64,000 nt of DNA from Croceicoccus hydrothermalis. Its GTDB lineage: Bacteria > Pseudomonadota > Alphaproteobacteria > Sphingomonadales > Sphingomonadaceae. The translations under genes were made by a program, and so were the position numbers. The notes under the pieces are model-generated. The model made no database searches. It was given only the letters and a program-made list of their open reading frames with translations, and was not told the DNA's origin. Positions 8,639 to 18,210 of the stretch are shown here, in pieces (position 1 is the first letter of the stretch; the number at the start of each line of letters is the position of its first letter). The stretch lies in assembly GCF_022378335.1 (NCBI RefSeq), contig NZ_JAIQCI010000032.1, positions 1-64,000 on the forward strand, written 5' to 3'.

Positions 8639-9835
8639 ATGGATCTGAACTTTACCCCCGAAGACGAAGCCTTCCGCGAGGAGGTTCGCGCATTCCTGAA
8701 GGAAAAACTGCCCGCGCGGCTGTCCGACAAGGTGCGCACCGGCAAGCATCTGACGAAGCAGGACATGGAGGAATGGCACGCCATCCTCAACGAACGCGGC
8801 TGGCTCGCGCCGCATTGGCCGGAACAATACGGCGGCACGGGGTGGAGCGTGACGCAGCGTTTCATCTTCGAGGTGGAAACGGCGATGGCGCATTCGCCGC
8901 GCGTCGTGCCCTTCGGCCTGTCGATGCTGGCCCCGGTGCTCATCAAATATGGCAGCGAGGCGCAAAAGCAGCATTGGTTGCCGCGCATTCTCGACGGAAC
9001 CGACTGGTGGTGCCAGGGTTATAGCGAGCCGGGCGCCGGTTCCGACCTTGCCAGCCTCAAGACGCAGGCCGTTCGCGAGGGCGATCACTATATCGTCAAC
9101 GGGCAGAAGACCTGGACCACGCTGGGGCAGTTTGCGGACCATATCTTCTGCCTCGTGCGGACCGACAATTCGGGCAAGAAGCAGGAGGGCATCTCCTTCC
9201 TCCTCATCGACATGGCGACGCCGGGGATCGAAGTGCGCCCGATCCGCCTGCTCGACGGGGATGCGGAGGTGAACGAGGTGTTCTTCACCGATGTGAAGGT
9301 GCCGGCGGAAAATCTCGTGGGCGAGGAGAACAAGGGCTGGACCTATGCGAAATATCTGCTGACCTACGAACGCACCAATATCGCGGGCGTGGGCATGAGC
9401 ATGGCCGCCTTCGAACAGTTGAAGGCGGTGGCACAGTGCCAGACCCGCAATGGCAAGCCGCTTGCCGAAAACCCGATGTTCGCCGCGCGCATGGCAAAGC
9501 TGGAAATCGACCTTGAAAACATGAAGACGACGAACCTGCGCGTCCTTTACGAGGCGGGGCAGGGCAAGGCGCCGATGGCCGAAAGCTCCATGCTGAAAAT
9601 CCGGGGGACCGAGATCCGGCAGGAGATTTCCGACCTCATGCGCCGCGCCGCCGGGCGTTATGCGCAGCCCTTCATCGGCGAGGCGCTGGAGGAAGGTTTC
9701 AACGGCGAACCGGTCGGTCCCGATTTTGCCGCACCCGTGTCCGCGCAATATTTCAACTATCGCAAGCTATCGATCTTCGGCGGCTCCAACGAGGTGCAGC
9801 GCGAGATCATCAGCAAATCTATTCTGGAGCTTTGA
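8639..9835 (+). CDS. Acyl-CoA dehydrogenase, large partner of pair 1
   Basis: The 398-residue flavoprotein introduces a C2-C3 double bond in an acyl-CoA. It has the FAD/substrate motif [19 protein letters not shown] near 120-140, GQKTWTT, and the C-terminal IFGGSNEVQREIISKSIL. The residue before the GS/GT of that motif, Glu in MCAD-type enzymes, is Gly here, so the catalytic base must lie elsewhere, as in isovaleryl-CoA-type or heteromeric enzymes. The downstream gene begins three bases after its stop and encodes a shorter dehydrogenase lacking this C-terminal motif, an arrangement typical of alpha2-beta2 heterotetramers in steroid side-chain catabolism. ATG start inferred from family length. 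Substrate unknown. Confidence 0.9.
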   Translation: MDLNFTPEDEAFREEVRAFLKEKLPARLSDKVRTGKHLTKQDMEEWHAILNERGWLAPHWPEQYGGTGWSVTQRFIFEVETAMAHSPRVVPFGLSMLAPVLIKYGSEAQKQHWLPRILDGTDWWCQGYSEPGAGSDLASLKTQAVREGDHYIVNGQKTWTTLGQFADHIFCLVRTDNSGKKQEGISFLLIDMATPGIEVRPIRLLDGDAEVNEVFFTDVKVPAENLVGEENKGWTYAKYLLTYERTNIAGVGMSMAAFEQLKAVAQCQTRNGKPLAENPMFAARMAKLEIDLENMKTTNLRVLYEAGQGKAPMAESSMLKIRGTEIRQEISDLMRRAAGRYAQPFIGEALEEGFNGEPVGPDFAAPVSAQYFNYRKLSIFGGSNEVQREIISKSILEL

Positions 9836-9838
9836 GCC

Positions 9839-10939
9839 ATGGATTTTTCCCTTGGGCAGGACCGGCAGATGCTGGTCGATTCGCTCGGCCGATATCTGTC
9901 GGCGAATTTCGATTTCTCGACCCGCGAAAAGGCGCTCGTCTCGGCGGAGGGGTTTTCCCGTGACATGTGGGCGGGTCTCGCCGAGCTGGGCGTGATCGGT
10001 GCATTGTTCACCGAGGATGCCGGCGGTTACGGCGGCGATGCGTTCGACATCGGCGCGGTATTCGGCGAAATCGGCCGGGCCATCGCATTGGGCCCGTTTC
10101 TCGGCACGTTGATGGCGGGCCGCATATTGCAGGCCGCGGGCGAAACCGATGTGATCGAATCGCTGATTTCGGGCCAGACGATCGTGACCTTCGCGCACGA
10201 ACCCGCGATCGATGGCAATGGCGTCATGGCCGATCCGGCGCGCGCGACCCGCGCGGGCGACGGCTGGACCGTGTCCGGCGCGAAGGGGGTCGTGCCCTAT
10301 CTCGCCGGGGCGGATGTCATCCTGGTCACGGCGCAGGGCGAGGGCGGTGCGTCGACCTTTCTCGTCGAGAAGGGCGCCGACGGCGTGACGGCCACCGACT
10401 ACCCCCTCGTCGATGGCGGATCGGCGGGCGAGCTTACCATGAAGGACGCGCCCGCACGCCTGATCGGCCAGGCGGGACAGGCGCAGGACGCCATCGACGA
10501 TGCCATTGCCGCAGGGCTGGTCGCGCTGTCGTGGGAGGCAGTCGCGGTCATGGACGTGCTGCGCGCCAGCACGCTTGACTACATGAAGACGCGCAAGCAG
10601 TTCGGTATCCCCATCGGCAAGTTTCAGGCGCTGCAGCACCGCATGGCGACCGTCGCGCTGGAGATTGAGCAGGCGCGTTCGGCCGCCATCAATGCCGCCG
10701 CCATGCTGAACGAAGAGCCGGTAAAGCGCGACCGCGCCGCATCGGCCGCGAAATACACGGTCGGCAAGACCGGCGTGCTCGCGGCGGAGGAGGCGCTGCA
10801 GCTGCATGGCGGGATCGGCATGACATGGGAACTGCCGCTCTCGCACTATGCAAAACGCATGATCATGATCGGCAGCGAGCTCGGCGGAGAGGACGAGCAT
10901 CTGGAACGCTTCATCGCACTGGGCCAGAAAGCGGCCTGA
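9839..10939 (+). CDS. Acyl-CoA dehydrogenase, small partner of pair 1
   Basis: This 366-residue acyl-CoA dehydrogenase begins MDFSLGQDRQML and carries the helical-bundle motifs MKTRKQFGIPIGKFQALQHR and LQLHGGIGMTWELPLSHY. It ends soon after that without the GTS/GSN-E-Q motif that closes its upstream partner. The middle domain is short and poorly conserved (no WxxTEP-like motif), as in the non-catalytic or FAD-sharing subunits of heteromeric acyl-CoA dehydrogenases. The three-base gap to the upstream gene suggests coupled translation and a stoichiometric complex, which is inference. It is the last gene of the operon and is followed by a strong hairpin. Confidence 0.88.
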   Translation: MDFSLGQDRQMLVDSLGRYLSANFDFSTREKALVSAEGFSRDMWAGLAELGVIGALFTEDAGGYGGDAFDIGAVFGEIGRAIALGPFLGTLMAGRILQAAGETDVIESLISGQTIVTFAHEPAIDGNGVMADPARATRAGDGWTVSGAKGVVPYLAGADVILVTAQGEGGASTFLVEKGADGVTATDYPLVDGGSAGELTMKDAPARLIGQAGQAQDAIDDAIAAGLVALSWEAVAVMDVLRASTLDYMKTRKQFGIPIGKFQALQHRMATVALEIEQARSAAINAAAMLNEEPVKRDRAASAAKYTVGKTGVLAAEEALQLHGGIGMTWELPLSHYAKRMIMIGSELGGEDEHLERFIALGQKAA

Positions 10940-10989
10940 CATAACGACGAGGGGGGCCGACTGCGTCCCCTTCGCAATTATCCCTCATC

Positions 10990-11030
10990 GGCCATGCTGC
11001 GCTCCTGACGCCGCAGCATGGCCATTTTAC
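10990..11030 (+). terminator. Rho-independent terminator between convergent operons
   Basis: GGCCATGCTGCG and CGCAGCATGGCC form a perfect 12-bp stem around a ten-base loop, followed by ATTTTA. The U-rich tail fits the plus-strand acyl-CoA dehydrogenase operon. The stem could also stop minus-strand transcripts, though no T tract follows on that side. Confidence 0.75.
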
Positions 11031-11042
11031 CTGCCTATCGCG

Positions 11043-12179
11043 TCAATAACCCGAGAGCCGCGCGAGCCGGTCGGCGTGGTAGTCCGCATCGCCGAACATT
11101 TCGGCCAGCACGCGCTGCCTTTTCATGTAGAAGCCGACGTCATATTCGTCCGTCATGCCGATGCCGCCATGCATCTGCACCGCTTCCTGCACCGCGAGCG
11201 CCGCGCTGTTGCCGGCCATGGCCTTGGCGACATGGACATGGCGCTCCGCCTCCGGATCGTTTTCGTCGAGCGCCTGCTGCGCCTTAAGCACGGCGGCGCG
11301 CGCCACCTCCATCTCGCAATACAGATGCGCGGCACGGTGTTGGAGCGCCTGGAAACTGCCGATGATCTGCCCGAACTGCTTGCGTTCGCGCAGATAGGCG
11401 GTCGTCATGTCGGCGGCGCCGCTTGCCACGCCGACAAGCTCCGCCGCCGCGCCCGTGCGCACGGCATTCAGCACGCGGTCGAGCACGTCGGCCCCGCGCC
11501 CCACCTCGCCCACGACCGCATCGCCATCGACCTCGACGCCGTCGAGCGCGACGCGCGCCGCGATGCTCGCATCGGCAAGCCGATCGGCATCCGCCGTCAC
11601 GCCATCGGCATCGCGCGGTACGGCGAACAGCGTGATCCCGTCCCGATCCCCGTCCGCGCCCGAACTTCGCGCCGTGATGAGCAGCAGGTCCGCGACATGG
11701 CCATGCACGACGAATTGCTTGGCCCCGTCGAGCCGAAAGCCATTGCCGCTCTTCGTCGCGGTCGTGGCCACGCGGTGCGGGCGGTGGCGCGCGCCTTCGT
11801 CAAAGGCGAGTGCCGCCACGCTTTCGCCCGCGACGATTCCCGGCATCCAGCGTTGGCGGATATGGTCGCCCGCCACGTTCAACGCCGTCACCGCGCCGAC
11901 GGCGGTCGAAAGAAAAGGCGAGGGCGTAAGATTGCGGCCGATTTCCTCCAGCACGATCCCCGCCTCGACATGGCCGAGGCCCAGCCCGCCATCGACCTCA
12001 CCCGCCAATATGCCGGTAAAGCCCATTTCGGCGAATTTCCGCCAGACATCGGGTGAAAATCCTTGGGGATCGCCTGCATCGCGCAAGGCCCGCATGTGCG
12101 ATACCGGTGCCGTCTCGGCGATGAAGGGGCGCGCGCTATCGGCGAGCATGTCCTGATCTTCGTTCCAGTACATCGGCAT
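11043..12179 (-). CDS. Acyl-CoA dehydrogenase, small partner of pair 2
   Basis: The 378-residue product begins MYWNEDQDMLADSARPF after a short lead. It carries YLRERKQFGQIIGSFQALQHR and VQMHGGIGMTDEYDVGFY, and ends FGDADYHADRLARLSGY, a terminus characteristic of the smaller subunit of heteromeric acyl-CoA dehydrogenases. It lacks the terminal G-T/S-S-E-x-Q motif. It lies three bases downstream of the 395-residue dehydrogenase and is the last gene of the fadB-like operon. The layout mirrors pair 1 across the terminator. It likely forms an alpha2-beta2 enzyme with its neighbour; substrate unknown. Confidence 0.88.
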   Translation of the reverse strand: MPMYWNEDQDMLADSARPFIAETAPVSHMRALRDAGDPQGFSPDVWRKFAEMGFTGILAGEVDGGLGLGHVEAGIVLEEIGRNLTPSPFLSTAVGAVTALNVAGDHIRQRWMPGIVAGESVAALAFDEGARHRPHRVATTATKSGNGFRLDGAKQFVVHGHVADLLLITARSSGADGDRDGITLFAVPRDADGVTADADRLADASIAARVALDGVEVDGDAVVGEVGRGADVLDRVLNAVRTGAAAELVGVASGAADMTTAYLRERKQFGQIIGSFQALQHRAAHLYCEMEVARAAVLKAQQALDENDPEAERHVHVAKAMAGNSAALAVQEAVQMHGGIGMTDEYDVGFYMKRQRVLAEMFGDADYHADRLARLSGY

Positions 12180-12182
12180 GGG

Positions 12183-13370
12183 TCAGGCTCCCGGCAGGTT
12201 CAAGATGCGCTTGGCAATGATATTCAGCTGAATCTCGGAGGTGCCCCCCTCGATCGAATTGGCCTTCGTGCGCAGCCAGTTTCGCGCGCCCGCGCCGCCA
12301 TTGCTGCGCGCGCTGTCCCATTCGAGTGCGTCCGTGCCGCCCGCCGCCATCATCAGCTCGTGACGGTCCTTGTTCAGCTCGGTGCCAAAATATTTCATCA
12401 TCGACGGTTGCGCCGGATCCGCCTTGCCGGCCTTCAGCATGTCCATGAACCGTTCCGACATGGCCTGAAACGCGGCGGCGCGGACCTCGAATGCTGCGAT
12501 CCGCGCGCGCAGCATCGGATCGTCGAGCCGCCCGTCCGCCTCCGCGCCGAGATGGGCGAGCGCCCGTTCGGGCAGCGATTGTTCGCTCGCCGGAAGCCCC
12601 ATGCCGGAGATCATTTCCCGTTCGTGGCCGAGCAGATATTTCGCCACGTCCCAGCCCTTGTTGATCGCGCCGACGACGTTCTCCTTCGGCACTTTCACAT
12701 CGTCAAAGAATGTTTCGCAAAACGGCGAATTGCCGGAGATCAGCAGGATCGGCTTCGTCGAGACGCCCGGCGATTCCATGTCGAACAGGAGGAAGGAAAT
12801 GCCCCCCTGTTTCGACGAATTGTCTGTCCGCACGAGGCAGAAGATCATGTCTGCCTTGTCCGCGTAGCTGGTCCACACCTTCTGCCCGTTGACAAGGAAA
12901 TGGTCGCCCTTGTCCTCCGCCCGCGTGGCGAGGCTGGCGAGGTCGGAGCCGGCGTTCGGCTCGCTATACCCCTGGCACCAGCGGATTTCCCCGCGCGCGA
13001 TTTTCGGCAGATGCTCCTTCTTCTGCGCTTCGGTTCCGTATTTCAGCAGGGCGGGGCCAAGCATCGAAATCCCGAAGCTGTAGAGCGGGGTGCGGCAACC
13101 GAGCGCGGCCATCTCCTGTTTCAGCACCTTGGCCTCAGCAGGCGCAAGGCCGCCGCCGCCATATTCGGTCGGCCAGTCGGGCACGGTCCACCCGCGCTCG
13201 CCCATGATGCGCAACCAGTCCGCCTGCGCCTGAGAGGAGGGTTCGAACCGGCGCCCGCCCCATGCGACATCGTCCGCGCTTTTTGGCGGCGTGCGCATTT
13301 CCGGCGGGCAATTCGCCATCAGCCATTCGCGCGTTTCACGGCGGAACTCGTCGAGCGCGGCCTCAGCCAT
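12183..13370 (-). CDS. Acyl-CoA dehydrogenase, large partner of pair 2
   Basis: The 395-residue flavoprotein is clearly paralogous to the large member of pair 1. Shared landmarks are [55 protein letters not shown], and the terminal [18 protein letters not shown]. The Glu that directly precedes GTS in MCAD is Gly here, with a Glu one residue earlier. The gene starts eight bases inside the end of the fadB-like gene, so translation is probably coupled, and it is followed after three bases by the small partner. The two pairs may serve successive chain-shortening cycles. Confidence 0.9.
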   Translation of the reverse strand: MAEAALDEFRRETREWLMANCPPEMRTPPKSADDVAWGGRRFEPSSQAQADWLRIMGERGWTVPDWPTEYGGGGLAPAEAKVLKQEMAALGCRTPLYSFGISMLGPALLKYGTEAQKKEHLPKIARGEIRWCQGYSEPNAGSDLASLATRAEDKGDHFLVNGQKVWTSYADKADMIFCLVRTDNSSKQGGISFLLFDMESPGVSTKPILLISGNSPFCETFFDDVKVPKENVVGAINKGWDVAKYLLGHEREMISGMGLPASEQSLPERALAHLGAEADGRLDDPMLRARIAAFEVRAAAFQAMSERFMDMLKAGKADPAQPSMMKYFGTELNKDRHELMMAAGGTDALEWDSARSNGGAGARNWLRTKANSIEGGTSEIQLNIIAKRILNLPGA

Positions 13371-15414
13371 TGAAACGCCCCCCCTTTTCGGCCTTGTCCT
13401 TCATCATCGCGGACAGCTTGAGGCCCGGCATGCGAGCCCCGTGTTTTTCAAGGCCGGCGACCACGGTATCCAGCCCGATCGTATCGGCCCAGAACATCGG
13501 CCCGCCGGTATAGGACGGCCAGCCATAGCCATAGAGCCACACCATATCGATGTCGGAGGCGCGCTGCGCGATGCCTTCCTCGAGGATGAGCGCACCTTCG
13601 TTCACCATGGGGTAGAGCAGGCGCTCGCGGATTTCATCATCCGAAATCTCGCGCTGTTCCTTGCCCGATTTGCGGGCGAAATCGCGGACGATTGCGTTGA
13701 CCTCCTCCGAAGGGGTGCGCTGGCGCTTGTCGTCGTAATCGTAGAAGCCCTTGCCGGTCTTCTGTCCCCAGCGACCCCGTTCGCACAGCACTTCGCGCAC
13801 GGTCGAACTGCTCGACGTCTCCTTTTTCCAGCCCAGGTCCAGCCCGGCAAGGTCGCCCATCTGAAACGGGCCCATCGGGAACCCGAAATCGAGCAGCACC
13901 CGGTCGATCTGATCGGGCAGCGCCCCTTCCATAAGCAGGGCATTCGCCTGTTCCTGCCGCGCGGATAGCATGCGATTTCCGATGAAGCCGTGGCACACGC
14001 CCGAAATGACCGCGACCTTGCCGATGGTCTTGGCCAGCTTCATCGAGGTGGCGAGCACGTTTGCCGCGGTCTTGTCCCCCCGCACGATTTCGAGCAGTTT
14101 CATCACGTTCGCGGGCGAGAAGAAATGCAGGCCGATCACCCATTCCGGGCGGCTGGTGCATGCCGCGATCTCGTTCACGTCGAGATAGCTGGTGTTGCTC
14201 GCCAGGATGGCACCGGGTTTCGCGATGGCATCGAGCTTGGTGAAGACCTCCTTCTTGATCTCCATCAGCTCGAAGACCGCCTCGATGATGAGATCGCAAT
14301 CGGCCAGATCGTCATAGCTGAGCGAGGGGGTCAGGTGGCCCATCGCCTGTTCGACCTGCGCGTCGGTGATGCGGCCCTTCTTCGCCGTGTTCTCGTAATT
14401 TTTGCGGATGATGCCGGTCCCGCGGTCGAGCGCCTCCTGCTTCATCTCGACGATGGTGACGGGGATGTCCGCGGACAGGAAATTCATCGCGATGCCGCCG
14501 CCCATGGTGCCCGCGCCGATGATGCCGACCTTCCGGATCGGCAGGATCTCGGTATCCCTGGGCAGATCGTCGATCTTCTGCGCCGCGCGTTCGGCGAAGA
14601 ACACATGACGAAGCGCCGCCGATTGCGTGCCGTTCATCAGGGCCATGAACAATTCACGCTCGACCTTGACGCCTTCCTCGTATGGCTTCGCGACCGCGGC
14701 CTCGATCGTCTGGATGCACGCTTCGGGCGCGTCGAAGCCTTTGAGCTTGCGGGCATTCTTCTGGCGGAACTTTGCGAACACGTCGTCGGGTGCGGCATGG
14801 ATGCGGTCGTCGCGGCGGCTGGATACCGGGTGGCTGTCGCGCCCGGCGATGTCGCGGGCAAAGGCGATGGCGTCCGCCTCCAGCGCGTCCGCCTCGGTCA
14901 GCCTGTCGACAAGGCCGAGCGTTTCGGCTTTCGTGGCGGAAACCGGATTGCCCGTCACGATCATGTCGAGCGCGGCCTCCACCCCGACCACGCGGGGCAG
15001 ACGCTGCGTCCCGCCGGCACCGGGCAGCAGGCCGAGCTTCACCTCCGGCAGGCCCAGCTTCGCCGATTTCGCCGCGATCCGGTAATGGCAGCCCAGCGCC
15101 ACCTCCAGCCCCCCGCCGAGCGCGGTGCCATGGATCGCCGCCACGACCGGTTTCGTGCAGCTCTCGATCGTGTCGACGACGGTCGGCAGGCCGGGTTCGA
15201 CAGGCGGCTTGCCGAATTCGGTGATGTCTGCGCCCGCATGGAACGTACGCCCGTCGCACCGGATGACGACCGCCTCGACCGCGTCGTCATTGCGCGCCTG
15301 TTCCATGGCGGCGGACAGGCCCTGGCGGACCGCGGCGCCCAGTGCGTTGACCGGCGGATTATCGGTCGTGACGATGAGGACATTGCCGTCGGTACGGGTG
15401 GATACAGCGGACAT
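13363..15414 (-). CDS. Bifunctional enoyl-CoA hydratase / 3-hydroxyacyl-CoA dehydrogenase
   Basis: This 683-residue FadB/FadJ-type protein carries two beta-oxidation steps. The N-terminal crotonase domain (about 1-190) has the oxyanion loop [15 protein letters not shown] with Glu104, and Glu124 in [14 protein letters not shown]. The NAD domain begins near 295 with [17 protein letters not shown]; the catalytic His lies in [17 protein letters not shown], and GFIGNRML follows. Two C-terminal helical domains complete the protein. It is shorter than E. coli FadB (729 residues). The ATG was chosen for its AAGGAG site. It is first in an operon with acyl-CoA dehydrogenase pair 2 and divergent from an acyl-CoA ligase. 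Confidence 0.92.
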   Translation of the reverse strand: MSAVSTRTDGNVLIVTTDNPPVNALGAAVRQGLSAAMEQARNDDAVEAVVIRCDGRTFHAGADITEFGKPPVEPGLPTVVDTIESCTKPVVAAIHGTALGGGLEVALGCHYRIAAKSAKLGLPEVKLGLLPGAGGTQRLPRVVGVEAALDMIVTGNPVSATKAETLGLVDRLTEADALEADAIAFARDIAGRDSHPVSSRRDDRIHAAPDDVFAKFRQKNARKLKGFDAPEACIQTIEAAVAKPYEEGVKVERELFMALMNGTQSAALRHVFFAERAAQKIDDLPRDTEILPIRKVGIIGAGTMGGGIAMNFLSADIPVTIVEMKQEALDRGTGIIRKNYENTAKKGRITDAQVEQAMGHLTPSLSYDDLADCDLIIEAVFELMEIKKEVFTKLDAIAKPGAILASNTSYLDVNEIAACTSRPEWVIGLHFFSPANVMKLLEIVRGDKTAANVLATSMKLAKTIGKVAVISGVCHGFIGNRMLSARQEQANALLMEGALPDQIDRVLLDFGFPMGPFQMGDLAGLDLGWKKETSSSSTVREVLCERGRWGQKTGKGFYDYDDKRQRTPSEEVNAIVRDFARKSGKEQREISDDEIRERLLYPMVNEGALILEEGIAQRASDIDMVWLYGYGWPSYTGGPMFWADTIGLDTVVAGLEKHGARMPGLKLSAMMKDKAEKGGRFNG

Positions 15415-15564
15415 GGGCTCTCCTTGGGAATGCATATGGATCTATCGTTGGCGCGTGGCTGCTGCGGCGCATACCTGTTATTCTAACACCTGCGTCCGCA
15501 AATCAAGTGTCGATTGCAGAATGGACTTGAAACAACGCGGATGCGGCCATAGCCTGTGCAACGA

Positions 15565-15593
15565 AGTTCGGGATAAAACAGCAAACCCGAACT
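15565..15593 (+). promoter_or_regulatory. 8-bp inverted repeat upstream of the acyl-CoA ligase
   Basis: AGTTCGGG and CCCGAACT form perfect arms separated by 13 A-rich bases, ending 27 bases before the ligase ATG. It may be an operator dyad or a leader hairpin. In the same gap TGTTA(3)TAACA occurs at 15476-15488. No regulator can be assigned. Confidence 0.35.
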
Positions 15594-15620
15594 ATGAAAT
15601 CCTGCAAGAAGGATCGGGAC

Positions 15621-17369
15621 ATGGATGCGCAATCGGCACGGATCGAAGCGACGGGTGGCGCGGCAGGCTGGCCCGTCATGACCATTGCGGAGGCGACCGC
15701 GGCGCTGACCGCGCCGGGCGCTCTTTTCGAAATGGAGGAGGTGGAGATAGGCGGCAGGACGCTGCGCACGTGGAAGAATCAGCCGCGCACGCTCGCCGCG
15801 CTGGCCCGGCGGGCGCGCGATATGTTCGGGACGCGTGAATTCATCATCTACGAAGACGACCGTGTCACCTATGACGGGTGGTTCCGCGCCGTGTGCGCCC
15901 TCGCGCTCGCGTTGCGAGGGGCGGGTGTGGGCAAGGGCGACCGCGTGGCCATCGCCATGCGCAACCTGCCCGAATGGCCGGTCGCGTTCTTTGCCGCAAC
16001 GGCGATCGGGGCCATTGCCGTCCCGCTGAATGCATGGTGGACGGGGGGTGAGCTTGCCTATGGGCTTGCCGATTCGGGGGCGAAGCTGCTTATCTGCGAC
16101 TATCGGCGGTCGTGCGATATTGCGCCGTTTCGTGGCCAGCTTTCGGCATTGCGGCAGGTGTGGGTGGCGCGCGCGCAGGGCCGCGCCCTGACCGATGGTG
16201 CGACGCCGCTGGAATCGCGGATCGGGCCGGCCTCCGGCTATGGCGACCTGCCCGAACGCGATCTTCCGGACGAAAATGCCGATCCCGACGATGGCGCGAC
16301 GATTTTTTATACCAGCGGCACGACGGGAAAGCCCAAGGGGGCGCTCGGCACGCATCGCAACATATTGACCTGCACATTGACCGGCGCGTTCGCGTCGCAG
16401 CGTTCGGCGCTGCGCCGGGGCGAGGTTCCGGCGGAAAAGCCCGCGCGCACGGGGTTGCTCGTCATCCCGCTGTTTCACGTCACGGCGTGCAATTCCTCGC
16501 TCATGGGGACGCTGATGGCGGGCAATCGGCTCGTGATGATGCGCAAGTGGGACGCGGGCAAGGCGCTCGCGCTGATCGAGCGGGAGAAGGTCAACACGAC
16601 CGGCGGCGTTCCCGCCATCGCTTGGCAGCTTATCGAGCATCCTGACAGGGACAGATACGATCTCTCCTCGCTCGAATTCATATCCTATGGCGGGGCGCCC
16701 TCCGCGCCGGAACTGGTGCGGCGCATTGGCGGCGATCTGAAATCGCTGCCCGGCAATGGATATGGCATGACCGAGACGTCGGCGACCGTGACCTTTCACG
16801 GGGCGGAGGATTACGTGAACCGGCCCGAAAGCTGCGGCCCTCCGATGCCCGTCACCGACCTTAAGGTCATGGATGCGGACACGGCGACGCCCTTGGAGGC
16901 GGGCGCGGTCGGCGAATTGTGGGTGCGGGGGCCGCAGGTGGTGAAGGGATACTGGAACCGGCCGGAGGACACGGCGCAGACTTTCGTCGATGGCTGGGTC
17001 CGCACCGGCGACATCGCCCGGCTGGACGAGGAAGGCTTTCTGACCATCGTCGACCGGGCGAAGGACATCGTCATCCGCGGGGGCGAGAACATCTATTCCT
17101 CGGAGGTGGAAAACGTCCTCTACGAACATCCCGCCGTTACCGATGCCGCGCTGGTCGGCATTCCGGACAAGGTGCTGGGCGAAGAGCCGGCCGCCGTCGT
17201 GCATTGCGCGCCCGGCCGCACCGCAAGCGAGGCGGAGTTGCAGCAATGGGTGCGCGAACGGCTCGCCGGGTTCAAGGTGCCGGTGCGCGTGCTGTTCCGG
17301 AGCGAACCGCTGCCGCGCAACGCCAATGGCAAAATCTTGAAGGCGGAACTGAAACGGCTGTTTGCCTGA
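15621..17369 (+). CDS. Acyl-CoA synthetase / ligase (AMP-forming)
   Basis: The 582-residue enzyme of the ANL superfamily activates a carboxylic acid through an acyl-adenylate. The ATP loop TSGTTGKPKG is at 231-240, the adenine motif NGYGMTE near 375, RTGDIARLDEEGF near 460, the hinge region RAKDIVIRGGENIYSSEVE, and the catalytic C-terminal Lys571 in PRNANGKILK. The ATG follows AAGGATCGGGAC; an in-frame start nine codons earlier is less well placed. It stands alone on the plus strand, divergent from the fadB-like operon, and would feed its CoA esters. The substrate is probably a medium to long or cyclic acid, but pocket residues cannot be interpreted by eye. Confidence 0.9.
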   Translation: MDAQSARIEATGGAAGWPVMTIAEATAALTAPGALFEMEEVEIGGRTLRTWKNQPRTLAALARRARDMFGTREFIIYEDDRVTYDGWFRAVCALALALRGAGVGKGDRVAIAMRNLPEWPVAFFAATAIGAIAVPLNAWWTGGELAYGLADSGAKLLICDYRRSCDIAPFRGQLSALRQVWVARAQGRALTDGATPLESRIGPASGYGDLPERDLPDENADPDDGATIFYTSGTTGKPKGALGTHRNILTCTLTGAFASQRSALRRGEVPAEKPARTGLLVIPLFHVTACNSSLMGTLMAGNRLVMMRKWDAGKALALIEREKVNTTGGVPAIAWQLIEHPDRDRYDLSSLEFISYGGAPSAPELVRRIGGDLKSLPGNGYGMTETSATVTFHGAEDYVNRPESCGPPMPVTDLKVMDADTATPLEAGAVGELWVRGPQVVKGYWNRPEDTAQTFVDGWVRTGDIARLDEEGFLTIVDRAKDIVIRGGENIYSSEVENVLYEHPAVTDAALVGIPDKVLGEEPAAVVHCAPGRTASEAELQQWVRERLAGFKVPVRVLFRSEPLPRNANGKILKAELKRLFA

Positions 17370-17400
17370 ACGCCGGCATGCCGGAGCGCGGGGCTCAGGC
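17364..17400. terminator. Possible bidirectional hairpin between convergent genes
   Basis: The two stop regions pair as GCCTGA with TCAGGC, and between them lies the perfect palindrome CCGGCATGCCGG (17373-17384). There is no T tract on either side, so intrinsic termination is uncertain. Confidence 0.3.
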
Positions 17401-18177
17401 GAAGATGCTGACCGTCTGGGAGCCGAGGGCGATCGCCTCGCCATCCGCGTTCCAGATCGCCATGGATTGCGCGGAGATGCCCCCGTGTGCCTGCTGAGCA
17501 CGGGTTTCGAGCAGCCACCAGCCATCCCGCGTGCGCGGCTCCGCCACAAGGAGATCGATGGTCCACAGCGCGGAGGAAACCGGCCCCGGCTTCGTCATCA
17601 ACGTCACGGCGGCCGGCGGCAAGGCATCGCCCACTAGAAGCAATTCGGCGAACGGATCGAGCCCGTCGCGATCCCGCAGCCGCACCCATCGGCGCAGCAT
17701 CGGCTCCGTCCGGTCCCTGTCGGGCGAGGAGTAGGCATAGTCGAAATGCTGCGTGAAGGCCGGCGCGTGTCGCCGCTTCATCTCTGGCGCTTCTTCGCAT
17801 GGGAGCACGGTCGGCGCGGATGCGGCCTTCAGGGAAACCGACGAATCGCGCGTCGCGGTGAACAGGAACGTGCCATGCCACGCGGCCTTATCGCCGCTGT
17901 GCAGATCCGCGGTGACGAACGCGCTCGACCGGCCGCGCCGCAGCATCGTGGCCTTCGCGCGCAAGCTTTCGGAGATCGGCCCGGCAAAGGCGATCTGCGC
18001 GCTTCGCAACGGGGGCAGGTCGGGCGCGGCGGACCGGGCCGCCCAATAGGCCGCCGCCGTGCTCAACCCGCCATAGGCCGTGCGCCCCTGTAGCCAGCCA
18101 TCGGGCACCGCCATCGCCAGCGAGCCTGCATCTTCGACGGCATTATCGAGCAATCGGGCCACGTTCTGGGTTTGCAT
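17395..18177 (-). CDS. Acyl-CoA thioesterase, double-hotdog (TesB-like)
   Basis: The 260-residue protein resembles the thioesterase-superfamily type with two hotdog halves. The N-terminal half has GWLQGRTAYGGLSTAAAYWA, where a TesB protein has FGG; PLRSAQIAFAGPI follows. The C-terminal half has SSALWTIDLLVAEP and GGISAQSMAIWNADGEAIALG, matching the hotdog strand ending in a Gln/Ser-rich turn. The TesB catalytic triad is not fully conserved by eye. It is the last gene of an operon running from the phosphotransferase through two SDRs, with 33 bases to its upstream neighbour. Its role would be hydrolysis of CoA esters of the pathway, possibly for product release. Confidence 0.75.
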   Translation of the reverse strand: MQTQNVARLLDNAVEDAGSLAMAVPDGWLQGRTAYGGLSTAAAYWAARSAAPDLPPLRSAQIAFAGPISESLRAKATMLRRGRSSAFVTADLHSGDKAAWHGTFLFTATRDSSVSLKAASAPTVLPCEEAPEMKRRHAPAFTQHFDYAYSSPDRDRTEPMLRRWVRLRDRDGLDPFAELLLVGDALPPAAVTLMTKPGPVSSALWTIDLLVAEPRTRDGWWLLETRAQQAHGGISAQSMAIWNADGEAIALGSQTVSIFA

Positions 18178-18210
18178 CGTCGCGTCACTTTCCTTCGCAC
18201 CACAGGCCGG

